A stretch of DNA of 64,000 nucleotides from Nocardioides panzhihuensis (GCF_013408335.1 NZ_JACBZR010000001.1:5109501-5173500); one strand, 5' to 3'; positions 36,459-45,283 are shown, counted from the first letter of the stretch. The notes: generated by a model from the sequence alone, not told the origin. Numbers and translations are program-made.

Positions 36459-39400
36459 ATGAGTCCGACTGTGTCTGTCGTCACAAATCGTCCCCCGAGG
36501 CTCTTGATCGGGCTGCTCTCCTTCCTCCTCGTCGGCGTCGGCGCCAACCAAGCGGTCGCAGCAGAGCCAGCCGAGCCGGGCACTGCGGAGATCAGCATCC
36601 GTGCGGCGCAGCCGTCGCCGAACGTCGAGGAGTTGGACCACGCCGGTCGGTCGATCACGGTCGTGTCCGGAACCACGGTCGGGCAGCTCGTCGATCAGGT
36701 CGAGTCTGCTGACGAGGAGGCTTCATACACGTTCGAGGTCGTCGACTGGAGGGGCGAGGAGAAGATCGCGTGGCGGGATCGGCCGGTCCAGGACGATCTG
36801 ACGACCAAGCGTCTGGACATGATGACGACCAGCGACCGGCTCGTGGTCACCGACGGCTCCGGCGCGACTGCGGACTACGAGGTCGCCGTTCCCGGCGACG
36901 CCCCGTACTGGAATGACGAGACCTACGCCCGGATCCAGGAGTCGGTCGCGGCAAATGTCCCCGATCCGTCGTCGTACGCGACCTTCGACATCACTTCACC
37001 GGCGTATGCCGGTCTGGTGCGTCAGGTGGAGGTGGGCGGCGAGGCCGTCGACGACTACACCCGGGTCTTCCGCCAGGCGATCGCCGACAGTACGGCCGCA
37101 GGAGGAGGCACGGTATTAGTTCCAGCACGGGCCGAGAAGTACCGAACCGGTGCCATCCAGTTCGAGAACAACGTCGATCTCCACGTCGAGGACGGCGCCA
37201 CCATCGACTTCCTCGACATCGTCACCGGTGAGTACTACCCACGCTCGCTGGTCAGCTTCGAGGGCATCGACTACTACGGCTTCTCCTCCCCGCTCTACGC
37301 CTACGACAAGAAGAACATCAGCATCACCGGTGCCGGGAAGATCGAGTTCAGCAAAACCAGCCAGTGGTCGGGTGACGTCAACAACACGATCCGGAACTGG
37401 AACTACGCGAACACCCCGATCGAGCGCCGGGACGCTTTCAGCCTGAACCAGAAGATCCCGGCCAGTCTGCTCCAGTTCAATCACTCCAAGAACATCCTCA
37501 TCGAGGGCGTGACGTTCGGGAACTCGCCGTTCTGGTCGCTGAATCCGAATCAGTGCGAGAACCTGCTGGTGCGCGACATCACGACCACCAGCATCAGCAG
37601 CAACAGCGACGGATTCAATCCGGAGTCGTGCCGCAACGTCATCGTCGAGAACAACCTGTTCGCCAATCAGGACGACAACATCTCGCTGAAGTCCGGTAGG
37701 ACCAACAACGGGCCGCTGCGACAACGTCCTGCTGAGAACATGATCATCCGGGGCAACATCTTCTGGCAGGGCTCGGGGATCAGCGTGGGCAGCGAGTCCG
37801 CAGGCGGCGTCCACGACATCTACGTCGAGAACAACTTCTACAACAGCCTGCACGAAACCGACGAGTCCGACCCGATGGCGCGACTCGGCCGCAACATCTT
37901 CCGAATCAAGACAGCCAACAGCCTCGACGGCACCTTCGAGAACATCTACTTCCGCAACATCGCTGTCGGCGGCATGCGCGAGAACTTCTTCCACATCGAA
38001 CGTGTCGCAGACCAAGCCATGTGGAGTCAGACCGGTCAGATCGGACGCTACGGAACCAAGAAGAACGTTCCGCACATTCGAAACCTGGCGATGTCCAACA
38101 TCTTCTCGGTCGCCAACCGAGCGACCGGCGAAGTCGACAGCACCTTTTCGGGATTCATCGAGGCCGAGATCTCCGACCTCCGTCCGATCGACGGGCTGTA
38201 TTTCAAGGACATCGACATCACATCGTCGCGCATCGACGGCGCCCAGAACCTGGCGATCAACAACGTCACGAACCTGGAGATGGACGACGTCCGCATCAAC
38301 GACAGCAGGTACGACACCGACCGGTCGGTCCGCATCGAGGACGTCGCTGTGAACGGGGTCGCGGCGAAGGATGGTTCGACAACGTCGGTCACCTCCGACG
38401 GCGACAACGGCACCCTCGAGGTGACCGGACGCGTCGTCACCGACATCCCCGACTTCGAGAACGTGGGGTCGGTGCGGGCGTCCTTCGACGTGGACGAGAA
38501 CTTCGCGCCGGCCGAGCTCACCAGGGTCGGCGACGAGGTGCGCTTCACGGCCACGCTTACCGATGTCGGCGCCGGGCCGCACGATCTCGCGGTCGTCGCC
38601 AAGAACAACACCATCCCGCACTACGTCGTGGACGACGAGATCGACAACCGGAAGGGTGCGGACCTGGTGGTGCACGACGTCGAGACGTTCGACCTCGATG
38701 TCGACGGTTCCCTGCGCGGAATGGATGTGCGATTCGAATATGCGCCCGCGCTGACGCCGTACAGCCATGTCCCCGTGGTCATGGCGGGGGAGAGCGCCCG
38801 GGTCGTCGCGGCGGTCACGGATGCGAAGACCGGCGAGCCCGTCGGCGACGTGACGATCGGCGTCAAGGATCAGAACGCCTTCGGTGTCGAGACCGACGGC
38901 AATGTCATCACGATGACGGGCCTGACCGACGATGAGATCGTCCGCGGCAACATCACCGTCAGTGTCGACAAACCGGGCTTCGTCTCCAAGCCGCATCAGT
39001 TCCTCCGGGTGCTGAGCCTCCCGGATCGGGCCAGGCTGGACACGATCATGCCGGCGTACGGCTCTCGTACGACGTACGAGGCGACCGGCGGCGGAGACTT
39101 GGCGGCGACCGCGGACGGCGTCCTGTTCGACAGCGGCACTGACGTGGACGCCGGGCAGCGGGTGGAGCTCGCGGCAACGCCCGACCCCGGCTTCCTGCTG
39201 GACGGGTGGAAACTCAACGGCGTTCCGATCGACCAAACCGGCGACAGCTACTCCTTCACCAGCCTCTCCGAGGCGGACGTACGAGTGGAGTTCGTCGTGA
39301 CGTTCGCCAGCCTGGCCGCCGCGGTGGATGACTACGTCGCGGGCGGGCAGCTCGAGGCCTCTCAGGCCGAGAGGTTGCACGCACAGCTGTCCGCCGCCGA

Positions 39401-39539
39401 GCGGTTCGATCGACGCGGCCAGCCGGCTCAGGCCAGGCAGGCAATGGATCGGTTCGCCGCGGCCGCCGACGATGTGAGCGACGACGACACGCGTGCCGCC
39501 CTGCTCGCGGCCGTCGAAGCGCTGAAGGACCGGCTGTAG
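36459..39539 (+). CDS. Large secreted GH28-like (polygalacturonase-fold) protein
   Basis: The 1026 aa product has a signal peptide (about residues 12-34, ending AVAA), a small N-terminal domain, and a right-handed beta-helix of glycoside hydrolase family 28 (about 190-600). Visible active-site elements are NSD (Asp384), QDD (Asp405/406) and RIK (482-484). The usual catalytic-site GHG is GSG (438-440), so the His is missing. After it come beta-sandwich domains, an InlB-type B-repeat (GFLLDGWKLNG) and a C-terminal FIMAH-like helical domain. Pectin or another polyuronate is the likely ligand; activity is uncertain. It sits in the tRNA-Ala insertion region. Confidence 0.8.
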   Translation: MSPTVSVVTNRPPRLLIGLLSFLLVGVGANQAVAAEPAEPGTAEISIRAAQPSPNVEELDHAGRSITVVSGTTVGQLVDQVESADEEASYTFEVVDWRGEEKIAWRDRPVQDDLTTKRLDMMTTSDRLVVTDGSGATADYEVAVPGDAPYWNDETYARIQESVAANVPDPSSYATFDITSPAYAGLVRQVEVGGEAVDDYTRVFRQAIADSTAAGGGTVLVPARAEKYRTGAIQFENNVDLHVEDGATIDFLDIVTGEYYPRSLVSFEGIDYYGFSSPLYAYDKKNISITGAGKIEFSKTSQWSGDVNNTIRNWNYANTPIERRDAFSLNQKIPASLLQFNHSKNILIEGVTFGNSPFWSLNPNQCENLLVRDITTTSISSNSDGFNPESCRNVIVENNLFANQDDNISLKSGRTNNGPLRQRPAENMIIRGNIFWQGSGISVGSESAGGVHDIYVENNFYNSLHETDESDPMARLGRNIFRIKTANSLDGTFENIYFRNIAVGGMRENFFHIERVADQAMWSQTGQIGRYGTKKNVPHIRNLAMSNIFSVANRATGEVDSTFSGFIEAEISDLRPIDGLYFKDIDITSSRIDGAQNLAINNVTNLEMDDVRINDSRYDTDRSVRIEDVAVNGVAAKDGSTTSVTSDGDNGTLEVTGRVVTDIPDFENVGSVRASFDVDENFAPAELTRVGDEVRFTATLTDVGAGPHDLAVVAKNNTIPHYVVDDEIDNRKGADLVVHDVETFDLDVDGSLRGMDVRFEYAPALTPYSHVPVVMAGESARVVAAVTDAKTGEPVGDVTIGVKDQNAFGVETDGNVITMTGLTDDEIVRGNITVSVDKPGFVSKPHQFLRVLSLPDRARLDTIMPAYGSRTTYEATGGGDLAATADGVLFDSGTDVDAGQRVELAATPDPGFLLDGWKLNGVPIDQTGDSYSFTSLSEADVRVEFVVTFASLAAAVDDYVAGGQLEASQAERLHAQLSAAERFDRRGQPAQARQAMDRFAAAADDVSDDDTRAALLAAVEALKDRL

Positions 39540-39800
39540 ATGCACGCTGTCTCCGGCAGCGTCGACCTCGGCTCACACCCTGTCCGATCCGTCGCGGTGC
39601 TGACCGACGGCGCCGCGACGCTCGTCGAGAGGCACGGCCGAACCTGGGAGCACCTCTTCGACATCCTCGACCTCGGGCCGGATGAGCTCGTGCGGCGTAC
39701 GCGGGTTGCTGATGAGGGCGCCACGGTCGAGCTCAGGGGGAAGCGGCTCGATGACGCGACCGCCGTGCTGTGTCGTTTCGTCGACACAGACATCCCCTGA
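39540..39800 (+). pseudogene. C-terminal fragment of a PP2C-like phosphatase domain
   Basis: An 86 aa open frame starting immediately after the GH28 stop. It reads RSVAVLTDGAATLVERHG, then WEHLFDILDLGPDELVRRTR and LDDATAVLCRFVD. This resembles the last third of actinobacterial PP2C-type proteins (TDGA with a trailing DDATAVLCR). The catalytic N-terminal part is absent. It may be a decayed gene or a mini-protein translated with the upstream gene. Confidence 0.5.
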
Positions 39801-39832
39801 CGGTGGGCGAACGAAAATTCGTTCGCCCACCG
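39801..39832. terminator. Bidirectional terminator
   Basis: CGGTGGGCGAACGAA and its exact complement are separated by 2 nt (AAAATT at the centre). It lies between the converging PP2C fragment and the AHSA1 gene. Confidence 0.85.
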
Positions 39833-39847
39833 GTCGCGCGCCGTCGC

Positions 39848-40450
39848 TCAGGTCGTGATCAGGGTGGCGTACTTCGGTCGCAGCTCGTCGGTCCGGTCCT
39901 TGACCCGCTGGACAAGGAGGGCCGACGCCTCCTCGGACATGGGCGTCGGGCCGTCGTCGAGGAGGTCGGCGAGCTCGTCCAGGCAGACATGCCAGCCGAC
40001 CGCGGTGTCGGTGTTGTGGATAGGACCGCCGAGCCAGGTCGTGAAGGTGAGGCGCGTGCCGTCCTCCGCGGGCTCGAGCTCGAACCGGAGCAGGTCGGTC
40101 AGCTCGGCGCGACCGTCCATCCCCCAGGTGAACTCGAAGGTCCGGGGTGGGTCCCACACCCGCAGCTCGCCTCCCGAGACATAGCTGCCGGGGTCGACGC
40201 CCAACTCCTCGATCGCCTCGGCGGTGCCCGCCAGCTCCAGGCCCTCGGGCCAGAACGGCAGGCTCAGCCGCGCTCCGGCAGCGCGCTCGCCGACGATGTC
40301 GGTCGGGAACCAGTGGCGCAGTCCGTCCGACTCGGTCAGGGCCCGCCACACCTTCTCCGGGGAATGGCGAAGCAGCCGTACGTAGCGAAGCCCGGTCCGC
40401 TCTCCGTCGCGGAGCACGTCGCCCAGGGGGCCGGTGGTCGTCTCGGTCAT
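39848..40450 (-). CDS. SRPBCC (AHSA1-like) family protein
   Basis: A 200 aa protein with START-domain features: RYVRLLRHSPEKVWRALTE, HWFPTDIVGE, WDPPRTFEFTW and a long C-terminal helix. It lies 3 bp behind an ArsR-type regulator, a frequent pair in Actinobacteria in which the regulator probably controls both genes. Ligand unknown. Confidence 0.88.
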   Translation of the reverse strand: MTETTTGPLGDVLRDGERTGLRYVRLLRHSPEKVWRALTESDGLRHWFPTDIVGERAAGARLSLPFWPEGLELAGTAEAIEELGVDPGSYVSGGELRVWDPPRTFEFTWGMDGRAELTDLLRFELEPAEDGTRLTFTTWLGGPIHNTDTAVGWHVCLDELADLLDDGPTPMSEEASALLVQRVKDRTDELRPKYATLITT

Positions 40451-40453
40451 CTC

Positions 40454-40786
40454 TCAGTTCTCCTCGTGGTCAGGGTCGTCGAGCTGGTCCAGGTGACGCT
40501 CGAGCGCATCCAGGCGGTCGGCCCACCTGCGGCGGTACGGCGCCAGCCACTCCTCCAGCTCCCGGAGCCGCTCGGCGCGCAGCCGGTAGTGGCGGCGCGG
40601 GCCGTCGATGCGTACGTGCACCAGATCCGCCTCACCCAGTGTCCGTAGATGCTTGGACACGTTCGGCTGGGCGAGCCCGAGGGTCTCCACGAGCTCACCC
40701 ACCGCCATCTCGCGCTGACAGAGAAGGTCGAGGATCTGCCGGCGGGTCGGGTCGGCGATCGCGCTGAAGATGTCGCGGGTAGGCAC
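40454..40786 (-). CDS. ArsR/SmtB-family transcriptional regulator
   Basis: A 110 aa winged-helix protein: IADPTRRQILDLLCQREMAV, recognition helix AQPNVSKHLRTLGEADLV, and wing RIDGPRRHYRL. It has no cysteine-rich metal site of the ArsR or CmtR kind, so it is probably not a metal sensor. It forms an operon with the AHSA1 gene. Confidence 0.9.
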   Translation of the reverse strand: MPTRDIFSAIADPTRRQILDLLCQREMAVGELVETLGLAQPNVSKHLRTLGEADLVHVRIDGPRRHYRLRAERLRELEEWLAPYRRRWADRLDALERHLDQLDDPDHEEN

Positions 40787-40845
40787 CCTTCAAACATGCC
40801 CCAAGCGGAATATGCCTGTCAAGGCATGAGTTCCTGGATTCGCTC

Positions 40846-41244
40846 TCAGACTGAGATCGCGATCAGCGCGACCGCGGGCAGAACTGCGGAGCCCACGGTG
40901 CCCTTGACGCTGCCGCCGCGTGGCAGCCAGTAGCCGAGCGCGTCGGCCAACCCCATGATCAACGAGGCGAGCAACATGTAGATGCAGGTGGTGGCAACGA
41001 CGGTGACTCCGATGGACTCGTCGCCGAAGCTCACCATCCAGAGGCCGACGAGCGTGCCGACGCCGACGAGAACGTTGCGGGCGCCGATGCAGAACGACCA
41101 CAGGTGAACGTTGCGGATGCCGTGCGGTTCGATCCCGAGGAACCGCTGGACCTCGGGACGGTGGATGAAGAAGGCTTCAAAAGGGAAGACGGCGATGAAG
41201 ATCAGGGCGGAGATGCCGGCACTGAGTTGCGCGACTGCGTTCAT
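40846..41244 (-). CDS. DUF1304 membrane protein
   Basis: A 132 aa protein with four membrane segments and the DUF1304 pattern FEAFFIHRPEVQRFLGI followed by HLWSFCIGARNVLVGVG. ATG 41244 is the natural start. Function unknown. It is divergent from a MarR regulator with a palindromic operator between them, so it is probably the regulator's target. Confidence 0.9.
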   Translation of the reverse strand: MNAVAQLSAGISALIFIAVFPFEAFFIHRPEVQRFLGIEPHGIRNVHLWSFCIGARNVLVGVGTLVGLWMVSFGDESIGVTVVATTCIYMLLASLIMGLADALGYWLPRGGSVKGTVGSAVLPAVALIAISV

Positions 41245-41358
41245 GATGACCTGCTCGGGACGGGCCTCGGCGAGCGAGGCTGTTGAGATCGTGGATGCAA
41301 CACGCGTCCGGCAGGGCCCCGTGAGCAGACGGCTGTCTGGACACCGGAGAGCGGTATG

Positions 41359-41379
41359 ATAGTCAGTCTTACTGACTAT
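41359..41379. promoter_or_regulatory. MarR-type operator
   Basis: ATAGTCAGT and ACTGACTAT form a perfect 9-bp inverted repeat around CTT, located between the DUF1304 and marR starts. Confidence 0.75.
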
Positions 41380-41414
41380 ATTGATGTGGGTGCCGCCCGC
41401 TGTCAAGGAGCTCG

Positions 41415-41834
41415 ATGGACGTCGCAACGCTCATGCTCATCGCCTACCGGGCTATGGACGAGCGGGTCATCGCCGCGATGCGGGAGGCCGGCTATGACGT
41501 GACCGTCGCCCAGGCCAGGCTCGCCCAGCGGATCGCTGAAGGCGGCTCTCGTCTGGTTGATCTGGCTGAGCAGGCGCAGGTCACCAAGCAGACCGCGAGC
41601 ATGCTGGTCGCCGCACTGGAGCAGAAAGGCCTCGTCGAGCGGGTCCCGGATCCCACCGACGGCCGGGCGCGGTTGATCAGGTTCACCGACGAGGGGCAGG
41701 CCGCGGCCGACCATGCCCGCGAGCTGGTGATGGGCGTCGAGCAGGAGTGGAACGAGCATCTCGGCCCCCGCTTGGCGTCAAGCCTGCGGGAAGCGCTCAC
41801 CTCGTTGCGCGAGCTCGTCGACCCGTACCGGTGA
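41415..41834 (+). CDS. MarR-family transcriptional regulator
   Basis: A 139 aa winged-helix protein: LVDLAEQAQVTKQTASMLVA for the HTH and DPTDGRARLIRFTDEG for the wing. The palindrome 36-56 bp upstream fits autoregulation and control of DUF1304. Confidence 0.92.
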   Translation: MDVATLMLIAYRAMDERVIAAMREAGYDVTVAQARLAQRIAEGGSRLVDLAEQAQVTKQTASMLVAALEQKGLVERVPDPTDGRARLIRFTDEGQAAADHARELVMGVEQEWNEHLGPRLASSLREALTSLRELVDPYR

Positions 41835-42116
41835 CCTCAAGTCGATGGTGACCAGCAGCAGAAAGAGCCCCAGAGCGTAAAGGGCGATCGCGATGATGCC
41901 GCCGACGACCACGACGAGGGTGGCGAGCTTGCGCTCGTCAGCACCTGGTCGGCGGTGGAGCCGCCGAATCCGGCCGTCGACATCGTTGGTCTTCCCGGAG
42001 GATTCGTGGCTGTCATTGTGCTCAGAACAGGGCGAGATCGGGAGGCGTACGGGCGCCGAAAACCCGCGTCCTTCGGGCAATTTGCCGGTAACCGGCAGAC
42101 GGCAATGTGGATACAT
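41778..42116 (-). CDS. Possible small membrane protein (weak)
   Basis: A 112 aa frame convergent with and overlapping the marR end. Its C-terminal half has GC-biased third positions and a helix-forming segment (LATLVVVVGGIIAIALYALG and beyond), then a charged tail. The N-terminal half looks non-coding, so the true start is unclear. I recognise no family. Between 42117 and 42303 the sequence is AT-richer than its surroundings and shows no gene. Confidence 0.3.
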   Translation of the reverse strand: MYPHCRLPVTGKLPEGRGFSAPVRLPISPCSEHNDSHESSGKTNDVDGRIRRLHRRPGADERKLATLVVVVGGIIAIALYALGLFLLLVTIDLRSPVRVDELAQRGERFPQA

Positions 42117-42303
42117 TTCCTAAACAGGTTCAGGCCGTTTGCGCAAGGGGCCTAATACCTATCGTCTCGATATTTGGACCTATCACTCGTTTGAATTCCG
42201 TACGGCGGAACAAAGTGGTCCTTGAAAGCACCGAAGTCCTTTGGCGGGCGCCAGAAAACGCTCTGACGAAACCCTCCACCGCAAAGTCCGAAAGGTCAAT
42301 GTC

Positions 42304-43341
42304 GTGGGCGCAAAGTCCGTAGTCACCCGGGTCGAGATGACCCCCCTAGAGTCCCAGACCGCAGCGAAGCTGTCGGAGTCCTTGCTCGACCGGTTCCAGA
42401 ACCCGGTCGCTTCGGAGTTCCTCGAGACCGCGCCGTTCCTCGGCGGTGAGCTTCCCGACAGCGTCGCCCAGGCGCTCCGCGCATTCCGCTACGGCGACGC
42501 GACCGACGCTCTCGTGATCAGCGGTCTCCCGGTGACCGCCGGCCCGACCCCGCCGCACTGGAACCATCCCGAGGCCCAAGCGCCGCACATGGCCGACTTC
42601 TGGCTCGCGCTGATCATGGCGCAGCTCGGCGACGCTGTCTCCTGGTCCTCGCTGCAGGGCGGCCAGCTGGTCAACAACATCCTGCCGATCCAAAAGCAGG
42701 AGAGCCTGCAGACCGGGCACAGCAGCGATGTGGTGCTCGACCTTCACATCGAGGACGCGTTCAGCAGCCTTCGGTGCGACCACCTCGGACTGATCTCGCT
42801 CCGCAACGAGGACATGGTCCCGACCACCGCGGTCGGCATCAGCTCGATCGACGTGACCGGCCCTGAGTACGCTCCGCTGTTCGAGCCGCGCTACCTGATC
42901 CGTCCCGACGACGAACACCTGCGCAACCTCCGCGAGGCCGGCGTCAGCGCGGGTGAGCTGCTCGCCGCACCGACCGCGGTTCTCTCCGGCTCCCCGCAGG
43001 CGCCCGACGTCCGGCTCGACCCGCCCTACATGTCGGCCATTCCGGGCGATGTCGAGGCTGACCGGGCGCTCCAGTTGCTCATCATGGAGCTCTCCGCGAA
43101 CGTCGAGGACGTCGCGCTGGCTCCGGGCGAGATCCTCATCGTCGACAACCACCGTGCGCTGCACGGCCGCAAACCGTTCACGGCTCGCTACGACGGCACC
43201 GACCGTTGGCTCCGCCGCCTCACGACCGTCAAGGACCTGCGCCGCAGCCGGGTCGCTCGGTCGGAGGCCTCGTCGCGGATCATCGACCCGGTGCTCGAGC
43301 CTCTCCCTGAATCCCTTGAGCTCACAGGCGCTGGTCGCTGA
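42304..43341 (+). CDS. Fe(II)/2-oxoglutarate oxygenase, clavaminate synthase-like (AsnO/VioC type)
   Basis: The 345 aa product has the facial triad of this branch: H148-x-E150 (DLHIED) and distal H287 (HRALHGR), with a C-terminal Arg (DRWLRRL) to bind 2-oxoglutarate. The HxE triad is the feature of amino-acid hydroxylases such as AsnO and VioC rather than TauD (HxD). The substrate is therefore probably a free amino acid or a peptide. GTG 42304 with AAAGG upstream is the start. No NRPS or biosynthetic partner is nearby. Confidence 0.8.
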   Translation: MGAKSVVTRVEMTPLESQTAAKLSESLLDRFQNPVASEFLETAPFLGGELPDSVAQALRAFRYGDATDALVISGLPVTAGPTPPHWNHPEAQAPHMADFWLALIMAQLGDAVSWSSLQGGQLVNNILPIQKQESLQTGHSSDVVLDLHIEDAFSSLRCDHLGLISLRNEDMVPTTAVGISSIDVTGPEYAPLFEPRYLIRPDDEHLRNLREAGVSAGELLAAPTAVLSGSPQAPDVRLDPPYMSAIPGDVEADRALQLLIMELSANVEDVALAPGEILIVDNHRALHGRKPFTARYDGTDRWLRRLTTVKDLRRSRVARSEASSRIIDPVLEPLPESLELTGAGR

Positions 43342-43353
43342 CGCTCGGGACAA

Positions 43354-43391
43354 GGAGGCCGCAGGCATTCTGCCTGCGGCCTCCATCTATT
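43354..43391 (+). terminator. Terminator after the oxygenase gene
   Basis: GGAGGCCGCAGGC and GCCTGCGGCCTCC form a perfect 13-bp stem with a 5-nt loop, followed by ATCTATTT. Confidence 0.85.
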
Positions 43392-43440
43392 TCGTGACGC
43401 CTCGGACGACGTGGCTGACGCCTCGGCGGACGTGGACACC
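43392..43440. repeat. Family 2 tandem units, inverted orientation
   Basis: Two 21-bp units read GTGACGCCTCGGACGACGTG and CTGACGCCTCGGCGGACGTG, each followed by one base. On the other strand they match the units at 8572 and 10258. Confidence 0.65.
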
Positions 43441-43496
43441 CATCCGTCGGGCGGATGTGCCGTCGCGCGTGACAGGGATCGGGAATACTCGCTGAG

Positions 43497-44399
43497 GTGA
43501 ACTTGAGGCGATGGGGCATCTCCGTGCTGGCTGTTGGCCTGGCGCTGGCGCTGGTCGGCTGCGGGGAGGACGATGAGCCGAAGAAGCCGGAAGCGGCTCC
43601 GGCGGAGGCCGACTACCCCGTGTACGCCGCGACCATGGATCCCGTCGAGGCCGCCATGACACTCGTGCCGGACGGCGCGAAGACGCTGGCGGTGACCGAC
43701 TACGACGAGGTGAAGTCCCTCTTCGGGTTCGACGCCGTCACCAGCAGGTCGAGTCCCGCGGATCAGAACGAGCTGTGGAGGCGGGCCGACAAAGAGGCCG
43801 CGCAGGTCAGCGGCGGTCTGCTGCGCGAGGTCGACCAGCGGCTGCGTGAGAAGTTCAAGTGGGGCGCGGCCGATGTGACCTGGGAGGCGACATTCGCCGG
43901 CGGCGGCAAGGAGGGCTTCGTCATCAAGGTCGCCGACCGGGTGGAGCCCGGGCAGGCGATCAAGGCCGGTGTCGGCCCCTTGAAGGGCGCCGAGTTCGAC
44001 CCGAAGACCCACCTGATCACCAAGAACACCGCGACGCCGGATGCTGCGAACTGGGCTGCTCAGGAGGCGATGGTCGCCGTCGCCGGAGGACCGGCCACGT
44101 CGACGTACGTGGTCAAGGGCTGCGCCGAAGGCGGGCCGAAGGAGAAGACCCGGCTCGCGCCGGTCGAGGCGTACTCGGTCGAGTTCGGCGGCGGACTGGC
44201 CACCTTGCGCCTCGGCGAGGACCGTGACGACCTGTTCGTCCGGCTCGAGCTCGGCGATCAGGGCGCGGCGTACAACAAGGTCTTCACCAACGGCGTCGCC
44301 GACCCGTCTTCGGGGCGGATCGGGTTCCGGGTGACGAACCCGGTGACGGCCGCCACCCTGGTCACGAGCAAACCCGTCCCATTCGCGGTCTGCGACTGA
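43497..44399 (+). CDS. Putative lipoprotein, unknown function
   Basis: The 300 aa product has a lipoprotein signal with lipobox LVGC (Cys about residue 22), then an acidic Pro/Glu linker and a globular domain of mixed alpha/beta character. It would be anchored on the outer membrane face. I recognise no family. It precedes the SURF1 gene by 23 bp and may be co-transcribed. Confidence 0.75.
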   Translation: MNLRRWGISVLAVGLALALVGCGEDDEPKKPEAAPAEADYPVYAATMDPVEAAMTLVPDGAKTLAVTDYDEVKSLFGFDAVTSRSSPADQNELWRRADKEAAQVSGGLLREVDQRLREKFKWGAADVTWEATFAGGGKEGFVIKVADRVEPGQAIKAGVGPLKGAEFDPKTHLITKNTATPDAANWAAQEAMVAVAGGPATSTYVVKGCAEGGPKEKTRLAPVEAYSVEFGGGLATLRLGEDRDDLFVRLELGDQGAAYNKVFTNGVADPSSGRIGFRVTNPVTAATLVTSKPVPFAVCD

Positions 44400-44422
44400 G
44401 GCCCCGTACTCTGGGAGCTGCT

Positions 44423-45283
44423 ATGGCCGCCCAGTCCAGTCCCCCGCGAAGCGTATTCTCCCCCAGGCTTTGGGGTGCGCACGCGCTGATGGTGATCTTC
44501 GTGACCGGCGCGGTGCTGCTCGGGGTGTGGCAGTACGAGTCCAGCCAGCAGGACAAGCAGGACGAGGTCGCGGAGCTGGTGCACGCGAAACCGAAGGTGT
44601 TCGGCGACGTGATCGGGCCCAACGACGCCTTCCCTTGGGAGCAGATCGGCCGCCCGGTGACCGTCTCCGGCATCTGGATGCCGGATGAGACCATCTTCGT
44701 CGACGGGATGGAGCGAGGCTCTCAGGTTGGCTTCTGGGCCGTCACGCCGGTGCTGGTCGAAGAGACCGAGTCGGTCGTCTACGTCGTGCGCGGCTGGACG
44801 CCGGAGGTCGGCACCGCCCCGCCCGCGCCACGCGGACACGTCACCGTCACCGGCTGGCTGCAGCCCAGCGACTGGACCGACGTGGCCGACGACCGCAAGT
44901 CCGACAACGTCTTCCCGCAGCTCGACATCTCCGACCTGATCTCGCGCACCAGCTACGACCTCTACAGCGCCTATGTGGTGCGCTCGCCGGTCGAGGGCAA
45001 CTGGCCGGCCAGCTCGATGCCGGTCAACGAGGGCGCCACGGACGTCGCCGACGTGCCGGCACCGCAGCTGCCCGAGCCGGACGCCACCACCGGTCTGCGC
45101 AACCTCCTCTACGCGATCGAGTGGTGGCTCTTCGGAGTCTTCGCGATCTACGTGTGGTGGCGCTATGTGCGTGACACCCTGCGCCGCCGGCCCGACGACG
45201 ACGACGCCGACTACGACGACGCGGAAGCGATGCCGACCCCTGAGAACGCGCCTCAGGAAAGCCACGTACCCTCCAAGGCGTGA
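44423..45283 (+). CDS. SURF1 family protein (cytochrome oxidase assembly)
   Basis: A 286 aa membrane protein with two helices (about residues 20-40 and 230-250) flanking an external domain, the SURF1 layout. Visible pieces are GVWQYESSQQDKQDE, RPVTVSGIW and VRGWTPEVG. SURF1 assists haem delivery to subunit I of aa3-type oxidase. It overlaps the DUF3817 gene by 4 bp. Confidence 0.9.
   Translation: MAAQSSPPRSVFSPRLWGAHALMVIFVTGAVLLGVWQYESSQQDKQDEVAELVHAKPKVFGDVIGPNDAFPWEQIGRPVTVSGIWMPDETIFVDGMERGSQVGFWAVTPVLVEETESVVYVVRGWTPEVGTAPPAPRGHVTVTGWLQPSDWTDVADDRKSDNVFPQLDISDLISRTSYDLYSAYVVRSPVEGNWPASSMPVNEGATDVADVPAPQLPEPDATTGLRNLLYAIEWWLFGVFAIYVWWRYVRDTLRRRPDDDDADYDDAEAMPTPENAPQESHVPSKA

Noticed and set aside
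37116..39545. An 809-aa open frame on the - strand opposite the GH28 gene
   Set aside because: It has no recognisable domain, and the + strand has a signal peptide and GH28 motifs.
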